From: an uncultured Bacillus sp.
Lineage (GTDB): Bacteria; Bacillota; Bacilli; Bacillales; Cytobacillaceae
Assembly (NCBI GenBank): GCA_937894355.1
Contig: CALCRD010000134.1
Location: 1 to 38,210, forward strand
Length of the DNA stretch: 38,210 nucleotides
Direction of reading: 5' to 3'
The notes below the pieces were generated by a model. That model was not told the DNA's origin. It did no database searches and was given only the letters and a program-made list of their open reading frames with translations. This document shows, in pieces, positions 29,707 through 38,142 of this stretch. Position numbers and translations under genes: made by a program. Every line of letters begins with the position of its first letter. Positions within the stretch are counted from its first letter, which is position 1.

Positions 29707-30408
29707 TTAATTTGTTACAAATGCTTGATAGGTACAAGAGTTGCATCCTGATATCATTTTATTCTTTTCTACAAGTTCCACTGAGCTGAAAAGAGATTCA
29801 AACATACCAATTAGGAATTGATAATGCATATTACAAACAGCTTCTGAATAATCAACAGCAATTTCTTTAAATGGACAATTAAAAATTTCAAAGTAAATTT
29901 TTGTTTGATCTTCATTTACTTCAAAATCAGGATAAAAGCCAGCTAGAGTTGCAGCATTTTTCATAATATTTAGTCTTTGTTCAAATGACAAATCTTGAAC
30001 TGCTTGATGTTGAACAGCCATTTCTTGGTCAATTAATTCAGCACCAAATCTTTTTCCAGTAAGGTAAAGGGCATTTTTTCCCTCTTCCCCAAGGCTAACC
30101 ATTGTTTGCATGAATATTTTTGCAAGTAACTGATAATCTCGGTACGGAAAATGTAGTTGAATGACATCATCTGATAATCGATAAAGTCTACTAGGTCTTC
30201 CACCTTTACCAGTTTTCTTTGTTTCAGATATTAACATATTTACATCTTCAAGTTTTGATAAATGAAGTCTTGCTACATTGGGATGAATGTTAAATCCATC
30301 GGCAATTTCTTGGACTGTGACCTCTTGATGTCGTTTAGTAATGTATTGATAGATATGATAGCGTGTTGGATCTGATAAAACATTAGTAATCTTTAATGTT
30401 TGTTCCAT
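29707..30408 (-). CDS. Winged-helix transcriptional regulator with C-terminal cysteine cluster
   Basis: A 233-residue regulator. Residues about 3-80 form an ArsR-like winged helix: LSDPTRYHIYQYI, VTVQEIADGFNIHPNVARLHLSKLED, and a wing with KGGRPSRLYRL. The C-terminal part (about 100-233) is helical and ends with four cysteines, Cys178, Cys192, Cys222 and Cys225 (x13, x29, CxxC). This is reminiscent of SufR-type Fe-S sensors, though spacing differs and I cannot confirm family. ATG at 30406-30408 is chosen over TTG at 30411 because AGGTGA is 6 bases away. A dyad overlaps its own predicted -35, suggesting autoregulation. It stands alone between yqgY and comGA. Confidence 0.75.
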   Translation of the reverse strand: MEQTLKITNVLSDPTRYHIYQYITKRHQEVTVQEIADGFNIHPNVARLHLSKLEDVNMLISETKKTGKGGRPSRLYRLSDDVIQLHFPYRDYQLLAKIFMQTMVSLGEEGKNALYLTGKRFGAELIDQEMAVQHQAVQDLSFEQRLNIMKNAATLAGFYPDFEVNEDQTKIYFEIFNCPFKEIAVDYSEAVCNMHYQFLIGMFESLFSSVELVEKNKMISGCNSCTYQAFVTN

Positions 30409-30444
30409 CAATGTTCACCTCAGAATTACTGTATTTTTTATTCC

Positions 30445-30485
30445 ATTATAATACAGCGATATCAATATTGGAATGGAGTTTCCAA
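30445..30485 (-). promoter_or_regulatory. Promoter with overlapping palindromic operator for the regulator gene
   Basis: On the minus strand a perfect -10 TATAAT lies at 30445-30450. Seventeen bases further, the weak -35 TTCCAA (30468-30473) is one arm of the dyad TTGGAATGGAGTTTCCAA (30468-30485). Confidence 0.5.
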
Positions 30486-30826
30486 GGTTATCACTATAAG
30501 TTTATAAAAAGTTCACAACAAAATGTCGAATTATTGAACAGGGGACATCTGTTATATAAAAGGATGAGCCTAGAAGCTAAAGGATTCTTTGCGTTTTAAT
30601 TTCAAGCTGTTACAATTTATATTATTTTGAAAAAAATCAAGAAATGTCCTTTTTTGTCGAGTTGAGGGATTTCCCCTATTGTCCTTATTACGACACCTCT
30701 TAAACAGTTTTGAAAATAAAATAATAGTGTGTGAAATTTGTTCAAACTGCTTTGGTAAAATGTTTTGATTTTTGTCAAATATTTATTAGAAAGCTTAAAG
30801 GTAAATGTAGAAAAGTAGCGAATCTT

Positions 30827-30900
30827 AACTTTATCAAATATAAAGGTGGTGTAAAAAAATCGAATAACTTTATCAAATAAAAAGGTGGTGTAAAAAAATC
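30827..30900 (+). repeat. 39-bp tandem duplication including the comGA ribosome binding site
   Basis: AACTTTATCAAATA begins at 30827 and again at 30866. Each copy continues with AAAGGTGGTGTAAAAAAATC. The two units differ at one position after the shared 14-mer. Only the second copy lies at working distance from the TTG start of comGA. Confidence 0.9.
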
Positions 30901-31971
30901 TTGAGCTCAATTGAGCAATTAGCAGACAAAGTCATTAGAGACGCAGTTCGAAACAATGCAACTGACATCCACTTTCTCCCGCGAAAAGATGATACCCTCG
31001 TTCAACTACGAATTGGAAACAAATTGATCCCGAAATTCTCTCTTCCAAAAATTGAATGTGATCGACTAATTTCCCACTTTAAATTTACTGCTTCAATGGA
31101 TATAGGGGAGCGAAGGCGACCACAGAGTGGTTCATTTTCTTACGAGGTGGATAACCAAGTCATTGGGCTCCGCTTATCAACTTTACCGGCTAGTAACAGT
31201 GAAAGCTTAGTGATTCGCCTACTTCCTCAACAACAGCAAATTCCTTTTTATCGACTCTCTTTATTCCCAGTAATGACAAGAAAATTAATATCTCTCCTTA
31301 AACATTCACATGGATTAATTATCCTCACCGGGCCAACTGGATCAGGCAAGACCACCACACTCTACTCTCTGTTAAATGAAACTTCCCACTTGTATCAAAG
31401 AAATGTGATTACCTTAGAGGACCCGATAGAAAAGAATAATGATAAGGTTCTCCAGGTACAAGTGAATGAGAAAGCAGGTGTGTCCTACACAACCGGCCTA
31501 AAAGCGATTTTAAGGCATGACCCAGACATTATTATGGTAGGAGAGATACGTGATGCCGAAACCGCTCAAATAGCGGTCAGAGCTGCATTAACAGGACATC
31601 TAGTATTAAGTACACTTCACACGCGGAATGCCAAAGGGGCAATTTTTCGATTAAAGGAATTCGGAGTCAATTGGCTGGAAATTGAACAAACACTTGTGGC
31701 AGTAACAGCACAGAGATTGGTGGAGCTAACCTGTCCTTACTGTCAAAATGAATGTTCACCATTCTGTTATTCATATGGAAGATGGAAAAGGGCGAATGTA
31801 TTAGAATTATTAAGCGGGAAAGCATTGTCAGATGTATTAAAGGAGGCGAGGGGAGAGCATACCCAAATCACTCATCCCTACCTGACATTAGGTGATTATA
31901 TTAAGAAAGGGATTGCCTTAGGTTTTATTAAAGAAGACGAATATGATCGCTGGGTGTTTAAAGATGAATAA
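30901..31971 (+). CDS. comGA: Competence pseudopilus assembly ATPase ComGA
   Basis: GspE/PilB-family traffic ATPase, 356 residues, that powers assembly of the DNA-uptake pseudopilus at the membrane. Walker A is GPTGSGKT (144-151). The Asp box TLEDP, Walker B IIMVGEIRDAE and His box HLVLSTLHTR follow. Four cysteines near 278-289 (CPYCQNECSPFC) form a zinc motif. The start is TTG 30901. It matches the expected N-terminus (SSIEQLADKV, followed later by ISHFKF and MDIGERR). The ribosome binding site AAAGGTGG is rather far, about 12 bases upstream. It is the first gene of a tightly overlapping seven-gene operon, in B. subtilis driven by ComK. Confidence 0.96.
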   Translation: MSSIEQLADKVIRDAVRNNATDIHFLPRKDDTLVQLRIGNKLIPKFSLPKIECDRLISHFKFTASMDIGERRRPQSGSFSYEVDNQVIGLRLSTLPASNSESLVIRLLPQQQQIPFYRLSLFPVMTRKLISLLKHSHGLIILTGPTGSGKTTTLYSLLNETSHLYQRNVITLEDPIEKNNDKVLQVQVNEKAGVSYTTGLKAILRHDPDIIMVGEIRDAETAQIAVRAALTGHLVLSTLHTRNAKGAIFRLKEFGVNWLEIEQTLVAVTAQRLVELTCPYCQNECSPFCYSYGRWKRANVLELLSGKALSDVLKEARGEHTQITHPYLTLGDYIKKGIALGFIKEDEYDRWVFKDE

Positions 31972-32992
31972 GAAATGGAGCAATCAACAGCAAGCTTTAT
32001 TTTTACAAAGAGCAGGTGAATTGCTGTCTAGGGGTTATTCCCTATCAGAAGCGATTGAAAGTTTGGCTTATTATTTCCCCGAATCGAAAAAACTGGATAT
32101 CAGCCAATGTATTATCGAACTGAGAGAAGGTTATCCCCTCCACCATATCCTCACGAATCTTCAATTTAATAAAAGCTTAGTAGGGTATGTTTATTTTGCT
32201 GAGCAGCATGGTGGGTTAGCAGAGGCCTTCACAGAGGGCAGTGCAAACATGATTAAGCGCGACCAGGATATTCAACGGATACTAAAAATGTTTTACTATC
32301 CTACACTACTTATCTTCATTACTGCGATTTTATTTTTCTTTGTGGAGCATGTCCTCCTACCGAAATTCACCTCTTTATTTCAAACTATGAATCTAAAACC
32401 GAATATTTTCACGGAGGTTATCTATCTTTTTGGGGATATATTTCCATTCTTTCTGTTATTTCTTATTGTTACAGCCTTGGTTATTTTTCTCTATTATCTG
32501 CTCAGATTTCGAAGTCAAACTCCGCTAAAGCAACGCTTGCAAATTGTGAAAATTCCCTTATTTGGCACATTTTTTAAGCTTTGGTATACTCATTATTTTT
32601 CAATTCAAATGAGTTACCTTCTTTCAGGAGGTCTGTCCATTCTTGAAGCATTACGAATGTTTGAAAACAATCTTGAGCAGCCTTTCTACGGGCAAGTAAG
32701 CAAGGAAATTAAAGAAAAGCTTTCGCGAGGAGATAAGTTCGAAACAACCATTTCTACTTTTCTAGTTTTTGAGAAAGATCTAGCAACGATTGTTAAGCAT
32801 GGTCTAGAAAAAGGGAAGCTTTCTCAGGAGCTTAGCTTCTACAGTAAGCATTGTGTGATGGTTTTAGAAGAGAAAACTGAACGGTTTCTAAAAACAACTC
32901 AGCCTATATTATATTTGGTCATTGGTTTATTAATTGTGTCGATGTACCTTGCTATCCTGTTACCGATGTTTCATATGTTGGATGGAATTTAA
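31964..32992 (+). CDS. comGB: Competence pseudopilus membrane platform protein ComGB
   Basis: GspF/PilC-family polytopic membrane protein, 342 residues, the assembly platform that works with ComGA. Two T2SF helical domains (about 8-115 and 200-320) lie around membrane helices near 108-130, 150-175 and 315-337. ATG 31964 overlaps the comGA stop by 8 bases. An earlier in-frame ATG at 31943 would add only seven residues and lies deeper in comGA. Hallmarks are LSRGYSLSEAIESL and LLSGGLSILEALRMF. The ribosome binding site is weak, so translation probably depends on coupling to comGA. Confidence 0.94.
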   Translation: MNKKWSNQQQALFLQRAGELLSRGYSLSEAIESLAYYFPESKKLDISQCIIELREGYPLHHILTNLQFNKSLVGYVYFAEQHGGLAEAFTEGSANMIKRDQDIQRILKMFYYPTLLIFITAILFFFVEHVLLPKFTSLFQTMNLKPNIFTEVIYLFGDIFPFFLLFLIVTALVIFLYYLLRFRSQTPLKQRLQIVKIPLFGTFFKLWYTHYFSIQMSYLLSGGLSILEALRMFENNLEQPFYGQVSKEIKEKLSRGDKFETTISTFLVFEKDLATIVKHGLEKGKLSQELSFYSKHCVMVLEEKTERFLKTTQPILYLVIGLLIVSMYLAILLPMFHMLDGI

Positions 32993-33015
32993 CCATAAAA
33001 AGGAGAAGATAAAAA

Positions 33016-33333
33016 ATGAAAAATCAAAACGGTTTTACTTTAATTGAAATGATGGTCGTTCTGTTAATAATCTCGGTTTTGTTGATTATTACAATTCCCA
33101 ATATTGCCAATCATAATGCCAGCATCAATGATAAGGGATGCCAAGCATACGTGAAAATGGTAGAAGCTCAGGTACAAGCATATCAAATCGAACATCGAAC
33201 TTCGCCAACAAGTATTCAAGAATTAATAGATGAAGGGTATTTAAAGAGTGATCAAACTGCTTGTCCTATTAATACAACAATTACCATTGGAGAGAATGGG
33301 GAGGTAACAAAAACAGCACCGAGTGGATCATAA
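33016..33333 (+). CDS. comGC: Major pseudopilin ComGC
   Basis: A 105-residue type IV pilin-like precursor, the main subunit of the competence pseudopilus. The prepilin peptidase site is NG^FTLIE (cleavage after Gly6, with Glu11 at mature position 5). A hydrophobic helix (about 7-30) follows. Cys42 and Cys83 are suited to the known intramolecular disulfide. ATG 33016 has a strong AAAAAGGAGAAG site, stronger than its neighbours, consistent with its being the abundant subunit. The stop overlaps the comGD start (TAATG). Confidence 0.95.
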   Translation: MKNQNGFTLIEMMVVLLIISVLLIITIPNIANHNASINDKGCQAYVKMVEAQVQAYQIEHRTSPTSIQELIDEGYLKSDQTACPINTTITIGENGEVTKTAPSGS

Positions 33334-33773
33334 TGGAATGGAATGAAAAAGGTTTTACATTAACTGAAATGCTGGTAGTGTTCTCAATTTTCCTGGTAAT
33401 TTGTTCTACTGGCGTTATGTTGTTAAAACCGCAATATCTACTGTTGGAAAAGACTACCTTTTTTTCGCAATTTAAGTCTGATTTATTTTATGCTCAACAG
33501 TATGCTATCTCGCATCAGGAGATTGTTACAGTAAATATCAATGCTAAAGATCATTATTATTACTATCGTCGAAGGTATGATGGGCCAATCGTTGTTTATC
33601 GCCAATATGCCAAGGAAATCGATATTCGCGAGGGATCCTTACCACTATACTTTCAATTTTCACCTGATGGAAATATTAACCGGTTTGGTTCGTTCTTTGT
33701 TGATATTGATAAGGAAATGTACCGGATTAGCTTTTCTGTGGGAATGGGGAGGTTCAATGTTACGAAGGAATAA
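33333..33773 (+). CDS. comGD: Minor pseudopilin ComGD
   Basis: A 146-residue minor pilin-like protein. The processing site is KG^FTLTEMLVVF (Gly7/Phe8, Glu at mature position 5), followed by a hydrophobic helix and a beta-rich domain with many Tyr. ATG 33333 overlaps the comGC stop and has no independent ribosome binding site, so it is probably translated by re-initiation. It should work with ComGC, GE, GF and GG to prime the pseudopilus. Confidence 0.92.
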   Translation: MEWNEKGFTLTEMLVVFSIFLVICSTGVMLLKPQYLLLEKTTFFSQFKSDLFYAQQYAISHQEIVTVNINAKDHYYYYRRRYDGPIVVYRQYAKEIDIREGSLPLYFQFSPDGNINRFGSFFVDIDKEMYRISFSVGMGRFNVTKE

Positions 33774-34086
33774 TGGCTATTTCCTGGTAGAATTACTGCT
33801 CTCATTAGCGACCTGGCTATTAGTAACAGGATGTTTGCTCCCTTTATTGCTCCATTTACATTACCTAACCGACCTGCTCCAATTAGAAAACACGGCTAAT
33901 CATTTATTGTTTGATGAACTAGAAAATAATTTGGTCGGGAATTCCTTAACTGGTAATAAAACGATTCTCTTAAACGGAACTCAATTTGAGATTAACTGGA
34001 ATGAAGATGCTCAGCCTGCGGAGGTGTGTGTTGAATACGATGATATATACTCAAACCCCCAAAAAAAGTGTGAAAGTCCTGAATAG
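33757..34086 (+). CDS. comGE: Minor pseudopilin ComGE
   Basis: A 109-residue pilin-like protein. The cleavage site is NG^YFLVELLLS, with Glu at mature position 5 and Tyr in place of the usual Phe. A hydrophobic helix of about 20 residues and a short acidic domain follow. ATG 33757 is preceded by GGGGAGG and overlaps comGD by 17 bases. A much longer open frame extends upstream through comGD but is only its shadow. Confidence 0.88.
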   Translation: MLRRNNGYFLVELLLSLATWLLVTGCLLPLLLHLHYLTDLLQLENTANHLLFDELENNLVGNSLTGNKTILLNGTQFEINWNEDAQPAEVCVEYDDIYSNPQKKCESPE

Positions 34087-34510
34087 CAAAGGTTTTACCT
34101 TGTTAGAAATGCTATTTTCTTTTTCGGTATATTGTATCATTGTATCTTTCTTTCCTTTGCTGGTCCGACTGATTATCGATGATCAACCGTTAGAAATGCG
34201 AACCCAACGGATGGAATGGGAGGTTTTTATCAGTCAAATGAAAAAGGAAGTAAGATTGAGTAATAAAGTAACGGTAAATAGTAATCAAATCTTATTGCTC
34301 GAAAAAAACGGAAAGATAATTATTTATGAGAAATACGGGAGCAATATTAGACGGAGAGTTGATTATAAGGGGCATGAAGTATTATTGCAAAATGTAAACT
34401 TCTTTCAGTTTGAGAAAATTTCTAATGGTGTGCGAGTAAAGGTAACCGATGTTTATGGCCGAGAGTATTTAGAAGAGATTCAGAGTTTTTTGCGTGAAGG
34501 GGTAACGTAA
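34031..34510 (+). CDS. comGF: Minor pseudopilin ComGF
   Basis: A 159-residue pilin-like protein with processing site KG^FTLLEMLFSF after a leader of about 21 residues. A hydrophobic helix and a soluble domain (IYEKYGSNIRRRVDYKGHEV) follow. TTG 34031 is preferred since GGAGG lies 6 bases ahead; ATG 34040 is the alternative and would be 15 bases from it. The gene overlaps the end of comGE by 56 bases in another frame. It ends directly against comGG. Confidence 0.88.
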   Translation: MNTMIYTQTPKKSVKVLNSKGFTLLEMLFSFSVYCIIVSFFPLLVRLIIDDQPLEMRTQRMEWEVFISQMKKEVRLSNKVTVNSNQILLLEKNGKIIIYEKYGSNIRRRVDYKGHEVLLQNVNFFQFEKISNGVRVKVTDVYGREYLEEIQSFLREGVT

Positions 34511-34888
34511 ATGACCTTAAATCAAAACGGATTTGCCTTTCCACTTTCTCTTTGTATGCTCCTCCTTTTCTCCACATTTATGATTATGAGTACCCAATTA
34601 TATTTGAATGAAAAAATGCTTGCTAACGAAACTGAAACCATTTTAAAGCAAGAATATTACTTTCTAAATGTTGTTAGAAAGCTCGAAGCTCAATATCAAC
34701 AAGGTGTGACAATTGGAACGGGAGAGTTCTTATATCTTGATGGAAAAGTATCATATTCGAAAGAAGATATTGGAACAACATTAAAGGTGAATTTAACACT
34801 AATTTTAAACACAGGGGAACAAGTAAAGGGTTTTGTTTATTTTGATAAAAATTCTAAGAAAATGATTAAATGGGTTGAAGTGAATTGA
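34511..34888 (+). CDS. comGG: Minor pseudopilin ComGG
   Basis: A 125-residue atypical pilin-like protein. After QNG^FAFPLSL there is no Glu at mature position 5 (Pro-Leu instead), which is also how I recall B. subtilis ComGG. A hydrophobic helix (about 8-28) and a soluble domain of about 95 residues follow. ATG 34511 touches the comGF stop; GAAGGGG just upstream is the ribosome binding site. A weak stem (TGTGACT at 34890 with AGTCACA at 34925) follows, but without a strong U-tract. Confidence 0.88.
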   Translation: MTLNQNGFAFPLSLCMLLLFSTFMIMSTQLYLNEKMLANETETILKQEYYFLNVVRKLEAQYQQGVTIGTGEFLYLDGKVSYSKEDIGTTLKVNLTLILNTGEQVKGFVYFDKNSKKMIKWVEVN

Positions 34889-34889
34889 C

Positions 34890-34940
34890 TGTGACTAAGT
34901 TTTAGGATCAGGCTACAAGCTTTAAGTCACATGTGGTTTT
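34890..34940 (+). terminator. Possible weak terminator after comGG
   Basis: TGTGACT (34890-34896) and AGTCACA (34925-34931) pair around a long loop and are followed by TGTGGTTTTTATTG. Confidence 0.35.
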
Positions 34941-34995
34941 TATTGTTGTTATTTGGACATACTGATAGCGGTATCATATGCGGAGGTATGTCCAA

Positions 34996-35175
34996 GTGAA
35001 AACAAATGATTATGTGAAATATATTACCCAAACCTTTGTGAAATATATCGATCAGCCAAAGGACGCCAGGAAAAAGCTAAAAGATGAACGGAAGGTTTTA
35101 AAAGAACCATTTTTATTACGGTGGTTCGGAGTCATCCCTTATTTACTCATCGGATTATTTAAACGAAAAAAATAG
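34996..35175 (+). CDS. yqzE: YqzE family small protein
   Basis: A 59-residue basic protein starting MKTNDYVKYITQTFVKYID, matching the YqzE family that follows comGG in Bacillus. It has a highly charged middle (RKKLKDERK) and a hydrophobic C-terminal helix (FGVIPYLLIGLF) with a KRKK end, so it is probably tail-anchored in the membrane. GTG 34996 is used; CGGAGGT lies 9 bases upstream, and the ATG at 34978 precedes that site. It may share the comG transcript, 107 bases behind comGG. Function is unknown. Confidence 0.88.
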   Translation: MKTNDYVKYITQTFVKYIDQPKDARKKLKDERKVLKEPFLLRWFGVIPYLLIGLFKRKK

Positions 35176-35176
35176 C

Positions 35177-35218
35177 AGAAGGAGACTGAAAGTTCATATT
35201 CAGTCTCCTTCTTTGCGT
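35177..35218. terminator. Terminator after yqzE
   Basis: AGAAGGAGACTGA and TCAGTCTCCTTCT form a perfect 13-bp stem followed by TTGCGTTTT. It lies between converging yqzE and yqhG. Confidence 0.8.
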
Positions 35219-35281
35219 TTTGGGTAATAGACGCAAGGTTTTTCAAATGTGTGCCAGTACAAGGGAAGTAATTCTAAGCGA

Positions 35282-36082
35282 TTATACTGCCGATTCGGTT
35301 AAATAGAATAATCCTCCATTAATAATGGAAATGTTTATTTTTGGTTCATACTGTTCTTGTAAGGCATTTTTTTCAATGGCATAGCTCTCTTTTTCTTGTT
35401 CTTCCTCATAAAAATGATTCAATAAATCAAGATCCTTTTTCCACCTAGTTCTTGCTTCCTCCGCCCAAGAGTGATCTTCGCTACTAATATCATGCCTTAA
35501 ATAATTCTCAATCCTAGCAATCCCACTTTTGGGCATTACCAATGGCGATAAGGTAAAGGAGTAATCGGGAATTTTGGGTGTTAAGGAAATTTGCAACAGC
35601 TTATCGTGAAAATTTTGGACCATCATTCCATTAATTAATTGGAGACCGATGGAAATAAAAACATCCCGTTTTCGGTCACATTGATACGATATTTTCATAT
35701 TGAGCCCAAGCCAAGGGAGTAAGGGTGTTTGTCTCCCAGAAGTATTTCGATGATTTTCATACAGTCGACTATATCCAGCAAGACTTTTGGTTGATTGGAA
35801 AATTTGGTGAAGGCGAGGAGAGCCAAAATGAATCGTTTCGCCCGTCACGTGATCCGGTGCTGTTTGAGAATTAGTAATAAGAGTGAGCTTCATTGGATTT
35901 GGAGGTCCGCCAGTTTTTTCAAGGTAATGCCAATAAAAAGGCCGATTCATCAGTTCTTTATCTAGTTCATTGGTTAATTGAATAACCATGTACCCCTGCT
36001 CATTCTCTTGTATTTCACAGCTATTAGATTGAAAATATTGCTCTAAAAAATTATGAATTTCCTGCTGCTGCACTTCCTTCAC
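35282..36082 (-). CDS. yqhG: YqhG family protein
   Basis: A 266-residue cytoplasmic protein without membrane segments. Conserved-looking blocks include RPFYWHYLEKTGGPPNPMKLTLI (about 47-69), HFGSPRLHQIF and a Glu-rich C-terminal helix before the last strands. It belongs to the YqhG family of Bacillaceae, function unknown. GTG at 36080-36082 is the likely start, overlapping the end of yqhH by 32 bases; a second GTG three codons later is possible. The overlap and shared strand show a two-gene operon with the SNF2 helicase, suggesting a joint role. Confidence 0.85.
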   Translation of the reverse strand: MKEVQQQEIHNFLEQYFQSNSCEIQENEQGYMVIQLTNELDKELMNRPFYWHYLEKTGGPPNPMKLTLITNSQTAPDHVTGETIHFGSPRLHQIFQSTKSLAGYSRLYENHRNTSGRQTPLLPWLGLNMKISYQCDRKRDVFISIGLQLINGMMVQNFHDKLLQISLTPKIPDYSFTLSPLVMPKSGIARIENYLRHDISSEDHSWAEEARTRWKKDLDLLNHFYEEEQEKESYAIEKNALQEQYEPKINISIINGGLFYLTESAV

Positions 36083-37739
36083 CCGCTTTCATTTCTTCGG
36101 CAAATTGAATCATCGAGGTTAAATTTTCCATTTTAATGCGCATTTCACCTTCAGAGGAGGATTGCCCAAAGATATCCGCTAAATGATCTTCAAAATTTCC
36201 GAACTCTAATTGGGATAAGATGTCATCCAATTCTCCAATTACCTTTTCAAACAGATGAATTTTTTCATAAAGTAATTTCAAAATATGCTCTTCAACGGTA
36301 TTTTTTGTAGCGAAATTGTAAATCATGACATCCTTTTCCTGACCAAGTCGATGAATCCTGCCAATCCTTTGTTCAAGACGCATCGGATTCCAAGGTAAAT
36401 CGAAATTGATGATATGATGACAAAATTGCAAATTTATTCCTTCTCCGCCTGCTTCGGTGGCAATCAACACTTGTGCTTGCTTTTGAAAAAGCTCTCTCAT
36501 CCAGTCTTTTTTTCCACGTTTGAAGCCACCCCGAAAAGGCACCGAGGATATACCATGCTGCTTTAGAAACCACTGCAAATACATTTGTGTTGCCCGATAT
36601 TCAGTGAAAATAATGACTTTGTCATTAACCGATTGAATAATTTCTAGTGCTTTCTTTGCCTTAGAATTTGCCGTCACCGCTTCAACCTTTCTAACTAATG
36701 ACTGAACCGTATTTTGAAAATGGGATGTCGGTGCCTCTTGCTTTTCTATCATATTTTTTAAGGTGTAATAAACCGCTTCACGGCTACTACAGGCTTCACG
36801 CTGGAGCGTCATCAAAGAAAACTGGCTTGAGCTGATCCAATCACCCTCCGAACGAAGGTCACAAATCGCTTCATAAAGGGCGTTTTCTTCATTTGAGAAT
36901 TCGATAGGAATGGTTTCCACCAAGCGCTTTGTCCACTCAATTCCGGTGTCAGCACGGCGATTGCGAATCATTACCTTATTCACCAGCTCTTTTAAATGTT
37001 GATCATCATTAATGGACCTGGAGTCTCGTTTATATTTTTCAAAAAAAGCTGATTCATTGCCCAAATGTCCAGGTTTTAACAACGATACTAAGTTAAATAT
37101 TTCTTCAACCCGATTTTGAATGGGGGTTGCTGTTAACAATAAACAAAATTTCTTTTTTAAGCTTTGGACAAACTCATAGTTTTTGGTTTTGTTGTTTTTA
37201 AGCTTGTGAGCTTCATCAATAATGATTAAATCATAGTTTAGTTCACAAATAATCTCACGGTGAGGGTTTCGTTTTGCTGTATCGATTGACGAAACCACTA
37301 CATCATATTGTTCCCACACATAACTTTTTCGCTGAGAAATCGCTGGAATGAAAAATTTTGTATTCAACTCCATTACCCATTGTGTTACTAAAGACGCTGG
37401 AACTAAAATGAGAACCTTTTTTACTAATCCTCGAATCATATATTCTTTTAAAATTAAGCCTGCCTCAATGGTTTTACCCAGTCCAACCTCGTCTGCCAAT
37501 ATTGCTTTACCGTGCATGTTTTCAACAACTTGCTTGGCAACCTCTAATTGGTGGGGAAGCGGGGTAAGTTGAGGGAGATGATTTGGTGCTTGAAGTCCTT
37601 CGAATTCAGGAATGACCGTATGTTTTTCGACTTCTACTGCAAGCTTGAATAATTCCCAATTCCCCCAAGGCCCGTCATTGTTAATTCTTTGCAAAAATTC
37701 ATCCTGCCAAGATGAATCGAAATTGACTTGCACAGACAT
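36051..37739 (-). CDS. yqhH: SNF2-family DEAD/DEAH-box helicase (YqhH)
   Basis: A 562-residue Swi2/Snf2-type ATPase that translocates on double-stranded nucleic acid. Motif I DEVGLGKT (83-90), motif II DEAH (175-178), motif III LLTATPIQN (about 201-209), motif V EAGGEGINLQ (429-438) and motif VI QRIGRIHRLGQ (457-467) are complete. The C-terminal 80 residues are acidic and coiled-coil-like. There is no added nuclease or DNA-binding domain. ATG at 37737-37739 follows AAGGAG by 10 bases. The overlap with yqhG fits B. subtilis yqhH-yqhG, divergent from gcvT. The cellular target is unknown. Confidence 0.93.
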   Translation of the reverse strand: MSVQVNFDSSWQDEFLQRINNDGPWGNWELFKLAVEVEKHTVIPEFEGLQAPNHLPQLTPLPHQLEVAKQVVENMHGKAILADEVGLGKTIEAGLILKEYMIRGLVKKVLILVPASLVTQWVMELNTKFFIPAISQRKSYVWEQYDVVVSSIDTAKRNPHREIICELNYDLIIIDEAHKLKNNKTKNYEFVQSLKKKFCLLLTATPIQNRVEEIFNLVSLLKPGHLGNESAFFEKYKRDSRSINDDQHLKELVNKVMIRNRRADTGIEWTKRLVETIPIEFSNEENALYEAICDLRSEGDWISSSQFSLMTLQREACSSREAVYYTLKNMIEKQEAPTSHFQNTVQSLVRKVEAVTANSKAKKALEIIQSVNDKVIIFTEYRATQMYLQWFLKQHGISSVPFRGGFKRGKKDWMRELFQKQAQVLIATEAGGEGINLQFCHHIINFDLPWNPMRLEQRIGRIHRLGQEKDVMIYNFATKNTVEEHILKLLYEKIHLFEKVIGELDDILSQLEFGNFEDHLADIFGQSSSEGEMRIKMENLTSMIQFAEEMKAGEGSAAAGNS

Positions 37740-37875
37740 GTCTGTTCAGCTCCTTATATATGCAGAAATATATTGCTCAAATAAGCTCAAAAATGTTAGG
37801 ATGAAAGTAGTTGACGATGTTTTAAAAATTGTCACAGTAGTTATTTTTTAGATAGTAGTAAATCTCCGTATTATT

Positions 37876-37893
37876 TGGGTATTAGTTTACCCA
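37876..37893. promoter_or_regulatory. Palindrome in the yqhH-riboswitch divergent region
   Basis: TGGGTATTAGTTTACCCA has 6-bp arms with a 6-base centre. It lies about 30 bases before the glycine riboswitch and may overlap its promoter, which I could not define. Confidence 0.35.
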
Positions 37894-37925
37894 TAAACAA
37901 AAAAAATATTGATGCGAATGATGAC

Positions 37926-38097
37926 AAGGGGAGAGACTACTACTTTTGTAGCGCCGAAGGAGCAAGCGGATATGCGAATCTCTCAGGCAAAAAGACTCTT
38001 GTTTGACGCTACTCTGGAGAGCGCTTCCTTTTTTTTGATGGAGGCCACCAAAGGGGAAAGCCGATTTCGGTAAACTTTCAGGTGCAAGGACAGAGAC
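37926..38097 (+). promoter_or_regulatory. Tandem glycine riboswitch (gcvT type)
   Basis: Two glycine aptamers in series. The first (about 37926-38023) has GGGGAGAGACT, GCGCCGAAGGAGCAAGC and ATCTCTCAGGCAAAAAGACT. The second (about 38037-38097) has GGAAAGCCGATTTCGGTAAA, CTTTCAGGTGCAAGGACAGA and G. The end of aptamer 2 (GGACAGAG) overlaps the 5' arm of the following terminator. This is the switch design in which bound glycine prevents termination and turns on glycine cleavage genes. Confidence 0.93.
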
Positions 38098-38135
38098 CAC
38101 TCGTTTGAAAAACGGGAGGTTTCTGTCCTTTTTTA
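38086..38135 (+). terminator. Expression-platform terminator of the glycine riboswitch
   Basis: AAGGACAGA (38086-38094) pairs with TCTGTCCTT (38122-38130), enclosing an inner CGTTT/AACG stem, and is followed by TTTT. Its left arm is shared with aptamer 2. Confidence 0.9.
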
Positions 38136-38142
38136 ATATTTT

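Larger units (their letters stand above)
30409..30900. other. 492-bp intergenic region upstream of comGA
   Basis: It holds the regulator promoter and dyad (30445-30485) and, at its right end, a duplicated comGA leader (30827-30900). The middle part, about 30490-30826, is AT-rich with many A- and T-runs such as AAAATGTTTTGATTTTT (30757-30773). These could include ComK half-sites (AAAA-N5-TTTT), but I cannot place a clean pair. A TTGTCA at 30772-30777 with TTAAAG 17 bases on is a weak promoter candidate. Short frames here have no ribosome binding site. Confidence 0.5.

Noticed and set aside
30617..30910. Minus-strand frame with repeated FFYTTF and FDKV peptides
   Set aside because: The peptide repeats are the translation of the duplicated comGA leader; no ribosome binding site.
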